DNA of 61,566 nt from CAYPGT01 sp964512985 (GCA_964512985.1 CAZELI010000014.1:1-61566); one strand, 5' to 3'; counted from the stretch's first letter, positions 34,501 to 42,306 are shown. Numbers and translations are program-made. The notes: generated by a model from the sequence alone, not told the origin.

Positions 34501-35446
34501 AACTATCAATAATCCAACAATTAGCGGTGGCACGACTAGTAACCAAACTATCAACAATGCAACTCTAACTGGTACAACTACAGTTACTGGTCCAATAACT
34601 TCAAACTCAACTATCAATACAACATCAACAGTAACTGCAAATGCGTTCTCTGGAGATGGTTCTCAGTTAACTAATATTAATGGCGCAGCAGTAAGCACAG
34701 TGCCAAATGCAACTAATGCTGCTAATGCAACCAATGCCGTTAATGCAACCACAGCAGGTTCTGCTACTAACGCTGTTAATCTTACTGGTGGTGGAACTAT
34801 TACTAGTACAGAGTTTGCTACAAGTACGGCTATTCGTGGTGGTGGAGATTTAGTTTTCAAAGGAGCTGGTAATGATGCTGGTGATATAGTATTCTTGAAC
34901 GGAGCTGGTAATGAGAAAGCTAGAATTTACTCTGATACTAACGCTACTAATGGTCTGGCGTTAAGCGTTGGAGCAGCTTCTCCTGAAGTATATTTAAATA
35001 CCTCTGGAAATCTTGGTGTTAACACTCTAGTTCCAACCGAGAAATTACATGTAGTTGGTAATGTTAAGGCTAGTAATTTTATAGGAAATGGTACAGGATT
35101 AACTAATATTCCTGCTTCAGCTTTCAGTGCTACACCTATATATGATAGTGGGTGGTTCCAAGTTGCTAAGAATAGCTATTACACTGTGAATCATGGACTG
35201 ACTAGTATTCCATCAAACGTAACGGTTTTATTTAAACCTTTCTTCAATTCCACTAGCGTATACTTTGCAACACCACTTGATAAGGATGCTGGAGTTGGAT
35301 ATATTCTTAGAATGACATCGACTAGCTTTGATATGACTACTGGTAATAAGAATGTAGGACTTTACCATGCTGGTAATACTAATATTGATAAAGCAGAAGG
35401 TGGATACTATAGAATTATCGTTGGTGGATCAATCCCTTTTAATTAA
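31583..35446 (+). CDS. Giant modular repeat protein, fibre-like, 1287 aa
   Basis: A signal peptide (SAIITIILVSTAMSPAWA) is followed by at least six copies of a ~100-residue module that starts NLTGGGTITSTEF, continues GPDAGDIVFVNGTGNEKARIYSDTNATNGL and SPEVYLNEDGNLGINT, and ends EKLEVVGNVKATSFIG. Linkers of 15-residue Asn/Thr repeats (TINNPTINDGTTTNQ) sit between modules and are likely to form beta-solenoids. The C-terminal domain (about residues 1180-1287) is a distinct globular cap (SGWFQVAKNSYYTVNHGL). The start is GTG with SD AAGGAAG. It follows the previous fibre gene by 57 bp and is probably in the same operon. Confidence 0.83.
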   Translation: MKKTISAIITIILVSTAMSPAWAVPIGNDVEYIPTPRNLGVNIIAPLAKLDVNGQVLIRGGSPAAGRVLTSDALGLATWQAVAATTNATNAINLTGGGTITNTNFASSTTMLSNTDIVFQGAGPDAGDIVFVNGSGNEKARIYSDTNATNGLAFSVGAASPEVYLNEDGNLGINTLTPTEKLEIAGNVKATKFFGIFNGDGSELRNIPASAITGGGVPSSTDAINLTGGGTITSTEFTNSTAIRDGGNLTFKGTGPDAGDIVFVNGTGNEKARIYSDTNATNGLAFSVGAASPEVYLNEDGNLGINTVTPFEKLQVNGNVMAHFFKGDGSLLTNIPASAITGTINNVTVNNSTINNPTINDGTTTNQTINNPTINDGTTNNQTLNNPTINNATINNATITGDGSGLTGIGNATNAVNLTGGGTITSTEFNNSTAIRSGGDMVLRAANTDPGDLVFTELSGEEKARIYTDSTTNNGLYLSVNNALPAELVIAQSGNVGIGKDSATEKLEVVGNVKATSFIGSFSGDGSGLTNVTATTVTGGTVNNTTVNNSTITGGTSTNQTINNPTINDGTTNNQTINNATINSPTINNATITGDGSGLTGIGSATNAVNLTGGGTITSTNFTNSTTMLSGADVVFQGVGPDAGDIVFVNGTGNEKARIYSDTNATNGLALSVGAASPEVYLNQDGNLGINTVTPFEKLQVNGNVMAHFFKGDGSQLTNITATTVAPSSTINNVTINNSTITGGTSTNQTINNPTINDGTTNNQTLNNPTINNATINNATITGDGSGLTGVNAVNLTGGGTITSTEFTNSTAIRSGGDMVLRAANTDPGDLVFTELSGEEKARIYSSNSSANGLFLSVNGASPAELVIAQTGNVGIGKDVATEKLEVVGNVKATSFIGSFSGDGSGLTNVTATTVTGGTVNNTTVTNSTINNPTINDGTTTNQTINNPTINDGTTTNQTINNPTINDGTTTNQTINNPTISGGTTSNQTINNATLTGTTTVTGPITSNSTINTTSTVTANAFSGDGSQLTNINGAAVSTVPNATNAANATNAVNATTAGSATNAVNLTGGGTITSTEFATSTAIRGGGDLVFKGAGNDAGDIVFLNGAGNEKARIYSDTNATNGLALSVGAASPEVYLNTSGNLGVNTLVPTEKLHVVGNVKASNFIGNGTGLTNIPASAFSATPIYDSGWFQVAKNSYYTVNHGLTSIPSNVTVLFKPFFNSTSVYFATPLDKDAGVGYILRMTSTSFDMTTGNKNVGLYHAGNTNIDKAEGGYYRIIVGGSIPFN
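34367..34546 (+). repeat. Four tandem 45-bp units within the fibre gene
   Basis: Units start ACTATCAATAATCCAAC at 34367, 34412, 34457 and 34502. Each encodes a 15-residue Asn/Thr-rich repeat. The middle units are nearly identical, so copy number may vary between strains. Confidence 0.85.
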
Positions 35447-35468
35447 TAAAAAATAAGATAGTTTACTA

Positions 35469-35474
35469 TATAAT
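35469..35474 (+). promoter_or_regulatory. -10 box of valS
   Basis: TATAAT ends 6 nt before the GTG at 35481 (ATG follows at 35484). There is no SD. Confidence 0.6.
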
Positions 35475-35480
35475 TTAACT

Positions 35481-38216
35481 GTGATGCAGCAAGAGAAGCA
35501 ATCATATTGTCACGCAGAAGTAGAAAGCAAATGGACTAAACATTGGCTGACTAATGATATCTACAGAACTGAAGTCAACGAGAATAAAGCTAAATTTAGT
35601 ATCGCTTTACCACCTCCAAATGTAACGGGAGAGCTACATATGGGGCATGCCCTTGGAGGCACTATACAAGATATATTAATTCGCTATAACCGTATGCTAG
35701 GCAAGGATGTTCTCTGGCAAATTGGTACCGATCATGCTGGCATAGGTACTCAGCTAGTAGTAGAGAAAGACCTTAAAGCTAAGGAACATAAGCGCAAGGA
35801 AGATATTGGACGTGAAGCTTTTATAGCGAGAACGCAAGCTTGGAAAGAAGAATACGGTAATAAGATTATTGAACAAATGAAGGTTCTGGGCTTTAGCCCT
35901 GATTATAATCGTATTCGCTACACAATGGATGAACACTATGCTGAAGCTGTTAAACAAGCATTTATAAAGTACTTTAACGATGGATTGATTTATCGTGGTA
36001 ACCGTATCGTTAATTGGTGTCCTAAATGTTTAACATCTTTATCTGATTTAGAAATAACGAAAGAAGAATGTAATAAAAAACTATATGAGATTGAATATAA
36101 ACTTAATATAGGACAAAGTTATATTACTGTTGCTACAACTCGCCCAGAGACTATGTTTGGGGATGTGGCTTTAGCGATTAGTCCTAATGACGATAGATAC
36201 AATGAAATTATTAACACGATAAAGAGATCTCCAGGACTTATTCAAGCGTTTATACCCTTTACTAATAAAGCGATTCCGATCATTCTGGATGAGCATGTTA
36301 AAACAGACTTTGGGACAGGCGCTCTGAAGGTGACTCCAGCTCATGATGCTAATGACTATGAAATAGCTCAGAGACACGATTTAGAACCAGTGATTATGAT
36401 GGATCAGCAAGCTAAGCTTAAGATCAGTGACTGCGTGCCTGAGTGGCTACAGGGATTAGATAGATACAAGGCGCGAGATCTAGTAGTAGAAAGACTTACA
36501 GAGATAGAGCAAATTAATGATATAAGTGAATATCAACAAGAAAAAGATCTACACGACAGATGCAACACTGAAATAGAACCTTATCTTAGTGATCAATGGT
36601 ATCTATCAATGAAAGATCTTGCGAAGCAAGCTCTAGAAACCCAAGCTAGCGGCAGAACTCAATTCATACCAGAGCGCTATTCTAGTATGTTCAAGAATTG
36701 GTTAGAGAATATTCAAGACTGGTGCATAAGCAGGCAGATTTGGTGGGGGCACAGGATACCAGTATATTACTACGAAGGTGGCTGCTACGCTGCTGAAGCT
36801 CCCCGAGACCCTTCTCACCAGCAAGATCCCGATGTACTAGACACTTGGTTTAGTTCAGCATTATGGCCTTTTGAAACGCTAAAAGATGACAAGAGGATCT
36901 TTGATCATTATTATCCAACCGATGTCTTAGCAACTGCTCGCGAGATCATTAATCTTTGGGTAAGTCGTATGATTTACTCTAGTGAATATTTTGAGGGTAA
37001 AGAACCTTTCAAGGATATTTTAATTCACCCTGTCGTGCAGACTCCTGATGGTAAGCGCATGAGCAAATCTAAGGGTAATGCTATAGACCCTTTAGAGATG
37101 GTAGAGAAGTATGGTGCTGATGCAAGTCGCATGTGGTACGCCAGTGTCGGCATACACGGACAACAAGACGTAAGATTCCCTGGACGCAAAGTCGAGAAAG
37201 AGGGTTGGTTCTCAGATACTTTTGAACAGTATCGCAAATTTGCTAATAAATTATTTAATGCTTCTAAGTTTGTGATGATGCAGCTTCCAGAAGGATTCAT
37301 ACCTGAAGATATCAATAAACTAGATAGTACTAAGTTAAACGTTGCTGACACTTGGATTCTTAATCAATTCAATAAATGTCTTGAGAAGATTAATATTGCC
37401 TATGCCGAGTATGACTTTACGACAATGCAAAAATGCATTTATGAATTCTTGTGGTTTGATTTCTGTGATTGGTATATTGAACTAAGTAAGGTTAAGCTTG
37501 AATCAAGCTCCACTCTTAATGCTAAAGAACAAATATTATTTCATATCCTAGAAGCCTCTCTACGAGCGCTTCATCCAGTTATGCCTTTTATCACCGAGGA
37601 GTTATGGCAAACACTTAGAACTACTTATAACTGGAAAAACATTCAAGAGTCAATAATAGACAATACTCTTCAATCTAAGTTACAAGAATCAATAGTTTAT
37701 GCTAAATTCCCGCAAGCTAATACTAAATTTATAGACAATGGCAATAAATCCAAACAAATGTCATTTATAGTCCAAGTTATATCATCCTTACGTAACGCTA
37801 GACAATCCTTAAATATAGCCTGGTCAAACCCAATCCAGATATGGTTCCAGACTAATTCTAAGTTTGAACAAGAAGCTATAGAAAACTCTTCAACTTATAT
37901 TCTAAACATAGCTAAAGCTGCAAGCATTAATATACTTACGGAAGCCGCTCCAAAGCCAAGTTATATTAGTCTAATCGGTGAAACCCAAATAATCGTTCCC
38001 CTGGCAGGCTTAGTTGACATAGATAAACTTAAATCTAATATTGAGAAAAAAATCAGTAAACTTGACCAAGATATCAAGGTCTTAGAGCAGCGTCTTAATT
38101 CCGGTAGCTTTGTCAAAAACGCCGCCCCAGAGAAAGTCGAAGAAGTCAGAAAGATGCTTGAAGACTGCTTTAACAAAAAATCCATATTTAAAGAAGAATT
38201 GGCGGTGTTAACCTAA
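35481..38216 (+). CDS. valS: Valyl-tRNA synthetase
   Basis: A class I aminoacyl-tRNA synthetase of 911 residues. The HIGH motif is HMGH at residues 53-56 (PPPNVTGELHMGHALGG). The editing domain shows TTRPETMFGDVALAI and LKVTPAHDANDYEI. The KMSKS loop is DGKRMSKSKGNAIDP. The anticodon-binding domain and a C-terminal coiled coil (IDKLKSNIEKKISKLDQDIK) follow. The start can be GTG 35481 or ATG 35484. A -10 box directly upstream suggests a leaderless mRNA starting at the GTG. Confidence 0.96.
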   Translation: MMQQEKQSYCHAEVESKWTKHWLTNDIYRTEVNENKAKFSIALPPPNVTGELHMGHALGGTIQDILIRYNRMLGKDVLWQIGTDHAGIGTQLVVEKDLKAKEHKRKEDIGREAFIARTQAWKEEYGNKIIEQMKVLGFSPDYNRIRYTMDEHYAEAVKQAFIKYFNDGLIYRGNRIVNWCPKCLTSLSDLEITKEECNKKLYEIEYKLNIGQSYITVATTRPETMFGDVALAISPNDDRYNEIINTIKRSPGLIQAFIPFTNKAIPIILDEHVKTDFGTGALKVTPAHDANDYEIAQRHDLEPVIMMDQQAKLKISDCVPEWLQGLDRYKARDLVVERLTEIEQINDISEYQQEKDLHDRCNTEIEPYLSDQWYLSMKDLAKQALETQASGRTQFIPERYSSMFKNWLENIQDWCISRQIWWGHRIPVYYYEGGCYAAEAPRDPSHQQDPDVLDTWFSSALWPFETLKDDKRIFDHYYPTDVLATAREIINLWVSRMIYSSEYFEGKEPFKDILIHPVVQTPDGKRMSKSKGNAIDPLEMVEKYGADASRMWYASVGIHGQQDVRFPGRKVEKEGWFSDTFEQYRKFANKLFNASKFVMMQLPEGFIPEDINKLDSTKLNVADTWILNQFNKCLEKINIAYAEYDFTTMQKCIYEFLWFDFCDWYIELSKVKLESSSTLNAKEQILFHILEASLRALHPVMPFITEELWQTLRTTYNWKNIQESIIDNTLQSKLQESIVYAKFPQANTKFIDNGNKSKQMSFIVQVISSLRNARQSLNIAWSNPIQIWFQTNSKFEQEAIENSSTYILNIAKAASINILTEAAPKPSYISLIGETQIIVPLAGLVDIDKLKSNIEKKISKLDQDIKVLEQRLNSGSFVKNAAPEKVEEVRKMLEDCFNKKSIFKEELAVLT

Positions 38217-38268
38217 AATTAGGTCTGATATCCGTCGCCATCATTGCTAGGTATCAATTTGAGAGAAC

Positions 38269-38441
38269 CGATACCCGTCGCCGTCATTGCGAGGAGCGCC
38301 GCAGGCGCGACGTGGCAATCCACTCCAACGCATAAGTAGAATCTAGTAGAATTTGCTAGTTAGCTTTCGCATGAATGGATCGCCACGTCGTCCGTCTCAC
38401 TTCGTTCGACGAACTCCTCGCGATGACGGCGACGGGTATCG
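38269..38441. repeat. Long palindromic element with REP-like ends
   Basis: Outer arms of 28 nt (38269-38296 and 38414-38441) pair at 27 of 28 positions. Inside, GACGTGGCAATCCA and TGGATCGCCACGTC form a second stem with a mismatch. The GC content is well above the surroundings. The element resembles the dispersed palindromes with TCATTGCGAGGAG ends seen in many bacterial genomes. Confidence 0.8.
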
Positions 38442-38491
38442 ATTTACTTATTTGACAACCTAAACAAGATTATTATGAAAACTTGTTCTAT

Positions 38492-38560
38492 TAAGCCGCG
38501 CGCAGCGCAGCCGCCGCGCAGCGGCGGAACCCCCAACCCCTATCCTGGTAAGGATTTAAA
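38492..38560. repeat. 69-bp GC-rich repeat, copy 1
   Basis: It starts TAAGCCGCGCGCAGC, contains the perfect hairpin CCGCCGC-GCA-GCGGCGG (38511-38527) and ends AGGATTTAAA. The second copy is at 42238-42306. Both lie in front of a plus-strand gene. Confidence 0.85.
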
Positions 38561-38623
38561 TAAAAGAGAAACCCTTAATCTCCCCTTAACCTAGAAACGC
38601 TTCAATATAACAGAGGTGACGGA

Positions 38624-39787
38624 GTGACTGACAGTGCGACTATTCAAGAAACCATAGACTACGCCAAGTTAATACTGGAAGGCGTTAAGTTGATTGATTA
38701 TGACGAGAAGAAACTTGCCAAAGAAATCACTCATATAAGTCATAGCTTTAATTACTTTAACAAAAACATTTCTAGACCACACTTTAAAGAAAGAACGGAT
38801 AACGACGTAGAAAAAGAACATATTATATACACAGGTCCTGGTAAAGCAATGCCAGTAGAACTTAGATTAATGCCGCGTGACCCACGAGCGGGAGTTTATC
38901 CACAACACAATAGCCCAGGGTTTTTCAGAAAGAAGATTGAGGTCTTGCCTTCATTAATATTAGATGACTATAAAAATATTCATACCGCAATTTGTCTTGA
39001 AGAAGCAGGTTACATCCCTAAAACAGCAAGACTCACCAAAAAACACTTAAAAAAAGTAGCCGAGCAGTTTGCTAATTTAAGTCCACGTTGTTTTAGAGAT
39101 ATGATGTGTCTCTATAAAGAAGATACTCGTGATTTCTCAGCTTGGATTAGAATTCCTCCTAATCATCAAGAATGGATAGAACACTATGGTAAACAGTTAC
39201 CTATTAATTGTGATGTGAATGTAGCCTTTGTCAATCCTAGATTGCAATTAATACAATACATGCAAACGATGCGCTATAACGAGCAAGCAGAAATTGTGGA
39301 TATGAAACATGTGGTCTTTGAAGCTGGTCTGCCACTAGTAATCAATCAAAGTAAATTTGATAAATTTGGTAATTTACGTAATATTGCTCATGTGGGCATG
39401 ACTGGATCTAATTCAAACTCATTTCAAAACTCCTTAGAAAGGTTTGATGATGGTACTGTTGTTTGGACTAGTTCTAATTTTAAAAATGGACTAGCCTTAA
39501 CTGGCTCTGCTGCATTGAAAGACAATGGGGAAGTGATTATAATTGAAGGTGGCAATAAAATAATGGCAGAGTTTTCTGCAAGAAATTTAGGAGCCGAAGG
39601 TATTAACCCAAAAACCTTAGCTTGGACGGATAAATTCTCAGCTGATGCTTGCATCGCAGAGAAAGATGATAAATTCATAGTTCGAAGAGAATATAAACAA
39701 GCCGTAAGAAAGCAAGTCTACCAAATCGTAGATGGTGCTTGTATCCCTGGTCCTGAGCCAATATTTGATCTGATGAGATTGTTGTAA
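38624..39787 (+). CDS. Hypothetical protein, 387 aa, tandem paralogue A
   Basis: I do not recognise the family. It has a clear paralogue directly downstream. Shared motifs in order are DPRAGVYPQHN, the central PLVINQSKFDKFGNLRNIAHVG and NSFQNSLERFDDGTVVW, then AEFSARNLGAEGI and, at the C-terminus, VRKQVYQIVDGACIPGPEP. No signal peptide or membrane segment is visible. The conserved histidines and acidic residues hint at an enzyme or effector, but no catalytic motif is recognised. The GTG start has a good SD, GAGGTGA (38612-38618). Confidence 0.78.
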   Translation: MTDSATIQETIDYAKLILEGVKLIDYDEKKLAKEITHISHSFNYFNKNISRPHFKERTDNDVEKEHIIYTGPGKAMPVELRLMPRDPRAGVYPQHNSPGFFRKKIEVLPSLILDDYKNIHTAICLEEAGYIPKTARLTKKHLKKVAEQFANLSPRCFRDMMCLYKEDTRDFSAWIRIPPNHQEWIEHYGKQLPINCDVNVAFVNPRLQLIQYMQTMRYNEQAEIVDMKHVVFEAGLPLVINQSKFDKFGNLRNIAHVGMTGSNSNSFQNSLERFDDGTVVWTSSNFKNGLALTGSAALKDNGEVIIIEGGNKIMAEFSARNLGAEGINPKTLAWTDKFSADACIAEKDDKFIVRREYKQAVRKQVYQIVDGACIPGPEPIFDLMRLL

Positions 39788-39818
39788 CCCTCTCGTCAAA
39801 GTTTCGTCAAATATAATC

Positions 39819-39824
39819 TATAAT
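39819..39824 (+). promoter_or_regulatory. -10 box of paralogue B
   Basis: TATAAT ends 7 nt before the ATG at 39832; a second TATAAT starts at 39812. No SD is present, unlike paralogue A. Confidence 0.6.
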
Positions 39825-39831
39825 TAAATCA

Positions 39832-40890
39832 ATGCCCGACGATCCTATCAAGAAAGAACCTCCTCATGATGAAGTAAAGCTAGAACATAAATATAGCTAT
39901 GTTGGTGGTCACTATGCTTATAAGAATAGTAGTAAGGGTGGTAAACGATTAGATCCAGAAAACTTAAAGCAATTAGTTTTAATGACCAGACCTGGTTACG
40001 CTTCTAAGGTAAATATTTCAATGCCTGACCAAGATACCAGAGCTGGTATTTATCCTCAGCACAACACTATAATAGCTAGTAATGAAGATCTAGAATTAAC
40101 CGATAGTTTTATTGATGACTTAGAATTAATTCCAGCAAGAACAATGGAAGCATATGCTCATTTGACCGATATCAAAAGCCTTGAGCAAGCAGGTTTTGAA
40201 AAACGAGTTTGTTCAATGACCAAACAAAGGCTTGATAAAGTTAAAGCACAATTCTCGCATCTTAGTAGTTATGCCTTTAATCAAATGTTAGATATACCAA
40301 CTCCAGATAAGCGTGATTTTCCTGTTTGGTGTAAGGTTTTGCCGAAAACCAATCAAGTGCTTATAGCCTTCCCATTTCAAAAAAGCAAACATACTATTTT
40401 TGTTCAGGTGATTCAGTACGATACAGAAGGAATAATTACAGGAATTAAACATTGCAGTTTTGGTGAAACTGAACCACTAGTAATTAATGAGTCGTTAATA
40501 GATAAATTTCAAAACTATAGACAAATTGCCCACCTAGGTAGTAAAAGTAATAGTAGCTACATAAATTCAGTAGAAAGGTTTGATGATGGAAGTGTTAGCT
40601 GGATTGTTAGTCATGAAGCTCAAATAGGTGCTGCAGTACTGAGACCAGACGGCACTATAGTCTTCCTTGAAAATAAATTAAATCATGCTACAGAAATGGC
40701 AGCTCGGAATTTGGGGGCAGAAGGAGTAGAAGATGGGAATTGGAACGGTAGTTTTGATCCAGAAGCCTGCAAACCAAATGCTAATGTCATGCAAGAAGCT
40801 TTCAAAGACAAAGTAAGAAAACAAATTAGCCAAATAGTCGATGGAGCAGCTATCCCTGGACTCGATCCAATATTTTGGGTTGAATTATGA
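39832..40890 (+). CDS. Hypothetical protein, 352 aa, tandem paralogue B
   Basis: This protein is homologous to the upstream product by eye: DTRAGIYPQHN, PLVINESLIDKFQNYRQIAHLG, NSVERFDDGSVSW, TEMAARNLGAEGV and VRKQISQIVDGAAIPGLDPIF are all conserved. The N-terminal ~45 residues differ (charged, low complexity). It has no signal peptide. Two diverged copies side by side indicate an old duplication with selection on the shared motifs. The downstream small acidic exported protein may belong to the same locus. Function unknown. Confidence 0.78.
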   Translation: MPDDPIKKEPPHDEVKLEHKYSYVGGHYAYKNSSKGGKRLDPENLKQLVLMTRPGYASKVNISMPDQDTRAGIYPQHNTIIASNEDLELTDSFIDDLELIPARTMEAYAHLTDIKSLEQAGFEKRVCSMTKQRLDKVKAQFSHLSSYAFNQMLDIPTPDKRDFPVWCKVLPKTNQVLIAFPFQKSKHTIFVQVIQYDTEGIITGIKHCSFGETEPLVINESLIDKFQNYRQIAHLGSKSNSSYINSVERFDDGSVSWIVSHEAQIGAAVLRPDGTIVFLENKLNHATEMAARNLGAEGVEDGNWNGSFDPEACKPNANVMQEAFKDKVRKQISQIVDGAAIPGLDPIFWVEL

Positions 40891-40956
40891 TAATTTGCTG
40901 GGCTTTTAGGGTAAACTTGTTAATGCAAGAATCATTTTGATTTTAAAGGAGTCCTC

Positions 40957-41271
40957 ATGAAAAAATTATTAGCATTATTAATTATCACTCTCGTATCATT
41001 CAATTCAGTTCAAGCAGATGATGCTGTCACAACGGAAACATCAGAATCCGTATTGATCCATACTGAGAAAACAACAACAGAGAGTCAAGCCGAAGCAGCT
41101 CCAGCAGCAGCACCAGAAGCTCAAGCAACGCCTTCAGCAGAGCCTGAAGTTCACTCAACCACAACCACCACTACTACAACTACAACAGCTGAAGAAGATG
41201 ATGAATGGGAAAGCTTAGACGCTGACGACAATGCTCCAGCTGACGAAAGCGACGAAAACGACGAAGAATAA
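40957..41271 (+). CDS. Small acidic exported low-complexity protein
   Basis: A signal peptide (KKLLALLIITLVSFNSVQA) is followed by Ala/Pro/Glu and a run of ten threonines (VHSTTTTTTTTTTAEE). The tail is strongly acidic (EWESLDADDNAPADESDENDEE). The SD AAGGAG precedes the ATG. It is probably an unfolded periplasmic or extracellular protein of 104 residues; no function is recognised. A structured repeat element starts 18 nt after its stop codon. Confidence 0.75.
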   Translation: MKKLLALLIITLVSFNSVQADDAVTTETSESVLIHTEKTTTESQAEAAPAAAPEAQATPSAEPEVHSTTTTTTTTTTAEEDDEWESLDADDNAPADESDENDEE

Positions 41272-41288
41272 ACTTTATTATTTTTTTT

Positions 41289-41414
41289 AAACTTGTTTCA
41301 AAATCGCCCAGAACGAGGCATGCGAAGTCCCGAGGAACCGGAGTTTACTAAAACGTAAATGAGGATTCCGAGGGACGAGCATAACAAAGTTATGGGCGAT
41401 TTGGGAACAAGTTT
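41289..41414 (+). ncRNA. Structured repeat element, copy 1 (candidate RNA)
   Basis: The 126-nt sequence folds into an outer helix (41289-41310 with 41393-41414), an inner long hairpin (41327-41376) and a small hairpin CATAAC-AAA-GTTATG (41380-41394). The inner hairpin is GTCCC-GA-GGAA-(internal loop)-TTTAC with its complement. Compared with the copy at 51772, all helices carry compensatory changes while the internal loops stay fixed. GA/GA pairs occur only on the plus strand. It lies between the 3' ends of the acidic-protein gene and ispD and overlaps the ispD stop by 2 nt. Confidence 0.65.
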
Positions 41415-42120
41415 AGTGGCTTCTAAAATATAAAATAGCTAACTCTAGGTCTTCCGGTGTAGTAATTTTGATATTACTTGGAAGACTCTCTACGATGTGG
41501 ACATCTACACCTATCCTCTCTACAAGTCCGGCAGAGTCTGTTCCAATAAAATGGTCTTGCCTTGCAGCATCGTAAGCGCGCATAAGCATTTCGGACTTAA
41601 ATACCTGCGGTGTCTGTGCAAACCACATAAAGTCACGAGAAATATTCTTCTTAATCACTGTATCGTTGCCCTTCATATGAGAGAGCTTGATAGTATCGGT
41701 TACTGGTCTTGCAGCTATCGCTGCTCCAGTTAGTTTAGCCTTATCAATTACGGCTTCAATAGTTTCTTTCTTAACTAAGGCTCTAACAGCATCATGGATT
41801 AAGATAAATTCAGGAAGATCATTATCATCCTTCAGTAATTCCAAGCCATTATAAATACTCTCTTGACGATTCTTTCCACCCTTAATAACGATTACGTTTT
41901 GTAAATCGGGTAAAGAGCTTTTAATAATCTTCTTTGTATAAACCACGTCAATAGTCGGGATAATAAACTTAGTAAATAAACCTGTCTCAGCCAGGGTTTT
42001 CAAGGTTTTACAAAGTATTGGTTCACCGTCTATGGTGAGGAATTGTTTGGGCTTCTGGCTTTGCATTCTTTTACCAATACCACCAGCCGGAATAATTGCA
42101 TATAAAGCGTTGTTAACCAT
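41413..42120 (-). CDS. ispD: 2-C-methyl-D-erythritol 4-phosphate cytidylyltransferase
   Basis: This is the third enzyme of the MEP isoprenoid pathway. The nucleotide-binding start is AIIPAGGIGKRMQSQKPKQFL, then GGKNRQESIYNGL, ILIHDAVRALV, AARPVTDTIK and the C-terminal NIKITTPEDLELA. The 235-residue length is normal. TAGAAT ends 8 nt before the ATG on the minus strand. The stop codon touches the structured element at 41289-41414. Confidence 0.94.
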   Translation of the reverse strand: MVNNALYAIIPAGGIGKRMQSQKPKQFLTIDGEPILCKTLKTLAETGLFTKFIIPTIDVVYTKKIIKSSLPDLQNVIVIKGGKNRQESIYNGLELLKDDNDLPEFILIHDAVRALVKKETIEAVIDKAKLTGAAIAARPVTDTIKLSHMKGNDTVIKKNISRDFMWFAQTPQVFKSEMLMRAYDAARQDHFIGTDSAGLVERIGVDVHIVESLPSNIKITTPEDLELAILYFRSH

Positions 42121-42237
42121 TACTCAATATTCTAGCCCTAGAGCCAATAATAGGTACTTATTATCACTAAAGTATTAAGCATTAAATTTATTATTTATTG
42201 TAATTACGTATCTATTAAAAACTTTCATAATTTTCAG

Positions 42238-42306
42238 TAAGCCGCGCGCAGCACAACCGCCGCGCAGCGGCGGAACCCATCCCCATCCTGGTTTGAAGGA
42301 TTTAAA
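42238..42306. repeat. 69-bp GC-rich repeat, copy 2
   Basis: Near-identical to 38492-38560 at both ends and across the hairpin (CCGCCGC-GCA-GCGGCGG at 42257-42273). It lies directly before the promoter of the Xer-like gene. Confidence 0.85.

Larger units (their letters stand above)
38217..38623. other. 407-bp intergenic region rich in palindromes
   Basis: Between valS and the gene at 38624. It contains a degenerate direct repeat of GATAYCCGTCGCCRTCATTGC (38227 and 38270 regions), the long palindrome at 38269-38441 and the GC-rich 69-bp repeat at 38492-38560. No gene was seen. Confidence 0.7.

Noticed and set aside
34367..34546. Regular 45-bp repeats resembling a CRISPR array
   Set aside because: The units are contiguous, carry no variable spacers and are in frame within a coding sequence.
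29268..34860. Many reading frames of 60-130 codons opposite the fibre genes
   Set aside because: They are antisense shadows with proline/valine-rich translations of the repeats, and lack start signals.
41269..41288. AATAAA/TTTATT hairpin with a T run after the acidic-protein gene
   Set aside because: The stem is only six A/T pairs; too weak to call a terminator on its own.
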